Positions 59,876 through 64,000 of a stretch of 64,000 nucleotides of DNA are shown here, piece by piece. The first letter of the stretch is position 1. Every line of letters starts with the position of its first letter. Under the pieces are notes generated by a model, which saw only the letters and a list, made by a program, of their open reading frames with translations, was not told where the DNA came from and made no database searches. The DNA is from Polytrichum commune (Eukaryota; Streptophyta; Polytrichopsida; Polytrichales; Polytrichaceae). The translations under genes were made by a program, and so were the position numbers. The stretch covers positions 26,040,001 to 26,104,000 of the forward strand of contig OX485803.1 in assembly GCA_950295325.1 (NCBI GenBank), read 5' to 3'.

Positions 59876-60345
59876 CTTCCGGTATTTATGGCGGTATATG
59901 CGGGGTGTGCAGGTTGTGCAGGTTGTCGTGTACCTGGGAGGTGTGGGGTTGGCGCACACGAAAATGGCTTCCGCGCGCTGCGTCGGGTCTCTAGAGCGCA
60001 CACGGCGTGTACCGCAGAAAAGAGCTTTGCGGTGGGGGGAAGAGCTTTAAGTACTTCTCTACGGTGGTTCAAAATTCCTTGGATGCTCTTTAAAAAGCGG
60101 ATTCCCGCCGCCTACTTTGACCTACCAGTATGGCATTCCATCCATGCGCAATTATATAAATAGCATTATGTAAGGAACATGTATTGCATGCACGCAACTT
60201 AATATTGAAAATATGTAGATCAGTTGCAAACCTTAGGTGTTACCAAGGTCTCTTGAATATAAATATGTATATAATAAATACATAATATCATAATATGATG
60301 CTGGTCAATATAGAATATTAAATGATTTGCGACCAAGGTGTAAGG
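59876..60345. other. Short GC-rich stretch then AT-rich spacer
   Basis: 59880-60120 is G/C-rich (tandem 'gtgcaggtt', then 'cgcgcgctgcgtcgg') and open on both strands by composition. No domain is visible in either frame. It could be a remnant of the 5' end of the neighbouring element or a CpG-type promoter; I cannot tell. Confidence 0.3.
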
Positions 60346-61657
60346 CTCGGGGGGGGCACTCCCTTGTATATTTTGCATACACCTGCGATAATGACCTATT
60401 AAAATAGGGGCTATTTACCTATGAGAAAGGATTATAAGGGATGCTAATTTTTGAAATAATGGTAAAATGTTGTGATTATTTGCACCCTATTGGTAATTAT
60501 AAATTCTTGGATGGTTGATTTTATGGTACCCTATATTACTTATATGTATTTTTTTCCCCTGATTGCCCCCATTCCTTAAAGTGTATGATACAGTAGAATT
60601 CTCGTTAGAAGCACATGTACAGAGTAAGAGAAACAAACATTTACTAGGGTTTAGGGTTCAGGGTCACACTGAAGTCCGGGAAAAGCAAAACACTAAACAA
60701 TAACAACAAAAGATTGCAATTACATGTCATTAAGCAACACGAGCCAACGAATAAAAGTTGTGTTGGATAACACAGTTAGAAACCTTGAGGTCTTAGGGAA
60801 CACTCCAGCCACATGTGTCTCAAAGTCACATTTACAAGGTTTGCAGAATCCCTACAATTGATGCCTTGATCTTCCAATCCTACACATTGGAGGAAAATCC
60901 CACGCCATGCAAGCAAAATCCACCTAAACTAGCTAGGCTACCATTTACACATGTGGGAGATATGAGGGTACTCGAACTGAAATGAATACTATAGATTTCA
61001 AGGTATACTAATGATCATTCAGCCCTTTTTCCAAATTATATCTCCACATGTGTGAGATAGTACAAATTTAGCAAGTTTTATTTTTTATTTGAAATGAACT
61101 CATTCAATGAGTTTGCATCTACCTCATCTAAGGTGTAGATTTTGCTAGTTGATTCATACAGTAGAGACATAGTTGAGATAATAGCATCCACATCAACCCA
61201 CACACAGTCACTCTCAACATACTTATATTTGTTGAGACCCGGTTGTTTTTTGAACCAATGGAGGTAAGCCATAGCAGTTGGGAAGAGCATTTCTCTATTT
61301 CCGTTATGGACTGCACGTTTCATCAAGTCAATGGGTTGCCAACAATTGCCCCACTTAGTACCAACCTTCACCCTTATCTTTTGAACCCTTCCTATATAGA
61401 ACATGCCATATTTTGGTGGCAAAGTATTTAATTTTTGAAACTATCGCTTTTTCTCCATGCTATTTTATATGTACCACTTAGGTAATTTAATCATGTTTTG
61501 TCAAATGCTATATTACATATAATCATGTTTCACAATCCTAGAGCACCCTATACTACATCTAATAATTTACAAATTTTACGCCAAATTTTTATACAAGACC
61601 CTATATTTTATCGCACGTAGTTCCTACGTTTTTCGCCAGTGCCCCCCCCCCCCCGAG
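60346..61657. mobile_element. hAT-like element, 1312 bp, carrying a 114-codon frame
   Basis: GTGTAAGG at 60338-60345 and 61658-61665. Termini CTCGGGGGGGGCACT and, reverse-complemented, CTCGG plus a longer G run, then CACTGG. Both outer parts match the shorter element at 3983-4736, which lacks the coding frame. No transposase. The 8-bp duplication suggests hAT. Confidence 0.75.
61078..61422 (-). CDS. Hypothetical protein frame carried inside the hAT-like element
   Basis: An intact 114-codon frame starting MPPKYGMFYIGRVQKIRVKV and ending in stop TAA at 61078-61080. It reads like real protein: mixed charge, Trp and Gly in blocks (KVGTKWGNCWQPIDLMKRAV), then FPTAMAYLHWFKKQPG and DCVWVDVDAIISTMSLLYE. 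Composition differs from the AT-rich frames nearby. I do not recognise a named domain. The WVDVDAI stretch recalls hydrophobic/acidic blocks near the C-termini of CACTA-associated proteins, but this is a weak likeness. It lies wholly inside the TIR element and has no counterpart in the shorter relative, so it may be captured gene sequence or part of the lost transposon protein. It could also be one exon of a longer product. Confidence 0.4.
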   Translation of the reverse strand: MPPKYGMFYIGRVQKIRVKVGTKWGNCWQPIDLMKRAVHNGNREMLFPTAMAYLHWFKKQPGLNKYKYVESDCVWVDVDAIISTMSLLYESTSKIYTLDEVDANSLNEFISNKK

Positions 61658-61665
61658 GTGTAAGG

Positions 61666-61715
61666 TCCAAGTTAATTGACAATGTAGACCTAATATATGT
61701 GATTATGTGTGTATC

Positions 61716-61751
<36 letters not shown>

Positions 61752-62460
61752 AAATAAGGTAAACTCGGGTAAAAACATGTTGTGGAGGCCCCTAAAATTA
61801 TAGGGATGATCATATGATTCACATCGAAACATGCCCGTAATATGCTCACAAGTGCATGAAAACCATTAAAAAGATGGGTTAATCCATAATGGCTTGTACT
61901 AGGGTAGATTGAGGATAATATGAATCTAATCATACCTAGATGTAAGTTAGGACTTAATTCAAATGTAACCCTAGGTATGAAAATAATGAATTAAAATAGC
62001 ATGTGTGGAAATGTTTAATTAATTTGGAATGGTCAATATGATAGAGTAATCATAAGAAATGAAACCATACTTACGACAAGTCACACTTAAAATTATGTGT
62101 TTTACATCTTACGAGAAGTATGTGCATGCTCATAGATAAAAATGTTGATTTAAACTAAAGTCTTAAGACATGCATGTTATAATGAGATTAAGTTTGGATT
62201 GTGTGATCAAATAGCACTCAACAGTATTAAGGGGAAAGATGGAGCATTTCAACACTCACTTTTCACCCGAACCAAAGCTTTCCCCGAAATCTATTAATTT
62301 TGAATCTCAAAATGACAATTGGCATGATTCTCAATTATTATAGTTATTGGGAACCGAATAAAGCAATTTCCAATCCAACCAACATCGGTAGATCATTTTG
62401 ACATGCCCATAGACCACAACATGACCACATATATTGAGAAAGGTTGGTAGGATAAAAAAG
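61666..62460. other. Intergenic, dinucleotide repeats
   Basis: An AT run followed by an AC run at about 61716-61750; otherwise AT-rich with no gene seen. Confidence 0.4.
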
Positions 62461-62469
62461 ATGTAGGGA

Positions 62470-62525
62470 TGCAGGGTTTAGGGTTTAGGGTTTGTGATAG
62501 TTGTGTATGTGGTTTAGGGTTTAGT
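62470..62525. repeat. Interstitial telomere-like repeats
   Basis: Three consecutive gggttta units (62475-62495) and two more at 62510-62524. TTTAGGG is the common plant telomere unit. The run is too short to mean a chromosome end. Confidence 0.7.
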
Positions 62526-62618
62526 CGTTAGTACGATACATTACACACACAAACAATATTGACTCCTAAAAACCCGTATCGCACTAACTTAATTTATGAC
62601 AAGCTCACAGTTGATGGT

Positions 62619-63115
62619 AGCCCCTCTACACAATCTCAAATTGGTCCTTTATGAATGTAATATTTATTTGAAAAACCATGGTTCAAATTGAAAGATATCT
62701 CGTTTATGAAAATTCTATATTTGAAAACATCATATACACATCCTTAGGGGTGTATTCTTCATTGAAAACCTATGATATACATTTGATGCTAGCGAGATAT
62801 CTAACCATATGGCTCATTGGTTAAATGCAATTACATCATTGTTGAAAATTAAAGTTCAATGCACTATACAATCTTTAGTTCAAGTTGACGCCCAATGAAA
62901 TGAATTGACGTCCTATTGGAGATTGAATTTTCCTCCACCTCTTGTAAGAAAACGAATAGCCCCTCTCAACAATCTCAAATTGGGTCCTTTATGTACTATG
63001 TAATATATATTTGAAGAACCATGGTTCAACCTTAAAGTTATCTCATTCATGAAAACTCTATACTGCAGAACACCATATACACATCCTTGGGGGTGGATTC
63101 TTCATCGAAAACCCA
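62619..63115. repeat. Diverged duplication, two units about 338 bp apart
   Basis: 62619-62772 and 62957-63115 share 'caatctcaaattgg', 'aaccatggttcaa', 'catatacacatcctt' and 'gattcttcat(t/c)gaaaacc'-like text. Direct orientation, moderate divergence, no frame. Confidence 0.65.
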
Positions 63116-63299
63116 CTAAATGACATACATTGTGCAATACGAATTAACTTAAGGTTGTTTTTGAAAATATGTTTACAAGGAATCCAATTGTAAATGTACT
63201 AAGGGCATACGGCATACAAAATTCATGTCTTCATACTAAGTTCTTCAAGTTAATGTGATTAATGCTTCCATTACATATTATACATATACATATGATTTA

Positions 63300-63500
63300 C
63301 GCCCCCCTTCATTACATCTACATCCATCTCTGATCGCATTTCCCCCCATCCCCCCATCCCCTGATGTCCCCATCCTATCTCCTCCCATTTCCCCCATCCC
63401 CCCATTTCCCCATGCCATGTGCTTCCATTTTCCCCATCCCCCATCCCCCATCTCCACCCATCCCCCCATCACCCATATGCACTCATCCCCCCATCCTCCC
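63300..63500. repeat. C-rich CCCCAT-type tract
   Basis: About 200 bp of 'ccccatcccc' variants, C-rich on plus and G-rich on minus. Both long frames over it (Pro/His-rich plus, Gly/Met-rich minus) follow from composition. Confidence 0.75.
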
Positions 63501-63599
63501 ATAGGCCACATGGAACGTCGCCATTGGAATGACGGCAATGGACCGTCGCCATCGGCACGACGCCACGTGGCAGCCGTGGGGAAACCCTAACGGCGCTGG

Positions 63600-63946
63600 C
63601 TACCACCCCGCGCCCCTTCTCTCTTCTCCTCATTCTCATTTGGAACAGAGAGAGGAGGAGAGGAGAGCTTAGAATATTCGGAGCGAAGCTCTGTCAGATT
63701 TTAGTCTGCCTTATTTTATTTTGCTTCAAGTTGTGTTTGAGTTGCATATTTCGCTTGAGAGGTGACTTATTGTGAGTAGAGAGGGTTGCAAGATTGTTAG
63801 TAGAGCTGGAGTTTGAATATTGGGGTTTGAAAGCTTGAAGCTTGAAGCTTGTAGCTGCACCAGAATAGGTGCTAGGGTTTCAGACCTTGTACAGCCGCTA
63901 GCCCACGGACTTTTTGGACTAGCGACTAACCTAATAGCTAACAATT
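63600..63946 (+). promoter_or_regulatory. Possible promoter/leader of the coding start at 63947
   Basis: The composition changes here: a GA-rich run (63650-63670), tandem 'gcttgaa' (63833-63850), then a balanced leader with 'gctagcccacgg' and 'ggactagcgac' as a small inverted pair. It reads like a transcribed leader or the 3' part of an LTR; no primer-binding site could be identified. Confidence 0.25.
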
Positions 63947-64000
63947 ATGGCTGAAAACGGTTCTCGAAAAAAATGGGCTTGCCCAGCTATGGCTAGATTG
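63947..64000 (+). CDS. Possible start of a protein-coding gene or retroelement gag, cut by the window edge
   Basis: ATG at 63947 in the context 'acaattatggc' (G at +4) opens 18 codons to the end of the window: MAENGSRKKWACPAMARL. It follows a leader-like region and an apparent promoter change. A basic, short N-terminus of this kind occurs in copia-type gag proteins and in ordinary plant genes alike. Too short to name; the next kilobase to the right would decide. Confidence 0.3.
   Translation, partial: MAENGSRKKWACPAMARL

Noticed and set aside
59880-60163. GC-rich frame ending a 197-codon plus-strand reading
   Set aside because: The reading passes through the palindrome cluster and AT microsatellite; only composition keeps it open.
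62470-62525. Chromosome end
   Set aside because: Only about five TTTAGGG-type units, with unique sequence on both sides.
63255-63590. Pro/His-rich plus frame and Gly/Met-rich minus frame
   Set aside because: Composition artefacts of the CCCCAT tract.

Overview
The window looks like a gene-poor, transposon-dense stretch of a land-plant nuclear genome. The evidence is a type III polyketide synthase exon with the intron position typical of the chalcone synthase superfamily, plant-type TTTAGGG repeats, and many plant-style MITEs. The style of the LINE and of the transposase-like relic makes me lean to a seed-free plant (bryophyte, lycophyte or fern), but the sequence does not settle this. Most of the window is AT-rich, with no long open frames. 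I can defend only one ordinary host gene, partial at the left edge, plus a possible coding start at the extreme right edge.

Layout. 1-1.4 kb: first exon, start of intron 1 and leader/promoter of a minus-strand type III PKS gene. 1.4-13 kb: intergenic DNA with a hAT-like element (3983-4736), two copies of a GCAAGCAC-ended family, a MITE relic and several degenerate repeats. 13.1-17.8 kb: PIF/Harbinger-like elements (one of 1.7 kb with a TTA duplication) carrying nested repeats. 17.8-21.6 kb: no gene seen. 21.6-23.1 kb: a tRNA-like relic and a 1353-bp Mutator-like element with 170-bp terminal inverted repeats, a perfect 9-bp target duplication and an internal 30-bp tandem array. 23.5-35.1 kb: more Harbinger-like, hAT-like and fold-back elements, and a tRNA-derived SINE-like head. 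36-39.3 kb: very AT-rich and featureless. 39.4-42.1 kb: a broken minus-strand LINE, split by a 592-bp element with a perfect 8-bp target duplication. 42.6-49.6 kb: paired hAT-like elements with C-rich cores, a fold-back element and two well-preserved copies of a 226-231-bp MITE. 53.1-58.0 kb: a multiply broken minus-strand gene of a transposase-like family (QLDN...HTHxxID motifs; the family I know as DUF7869). 58.2-59.9 kb: just upstream of that gene, a cluster of about ten imperfect palindromes around ACGAACG(C/T)(A/G)CGTTCGT, one of them split by a MITE. 60.3-61.7 kb: a hAT-like element carrying an intact 114-codon frame. 62-64 kb: telomere-like repeats, a duplicated segment, a C-rich tract and an apparent coding start.

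I traced many of the mobile elements to their exact ends by finding terminal inverted repeats and matching target-site duplications by eye. Several are nested, which gives a relative order of insertion. The best candidates for something undescribed are (a) the transposase-like relic together with the palindrome cluster directly upstream of it, and (b) the hAT-like element with a cargo frame. No alignments or database searches were run; family names come from recognised motifs and recall.
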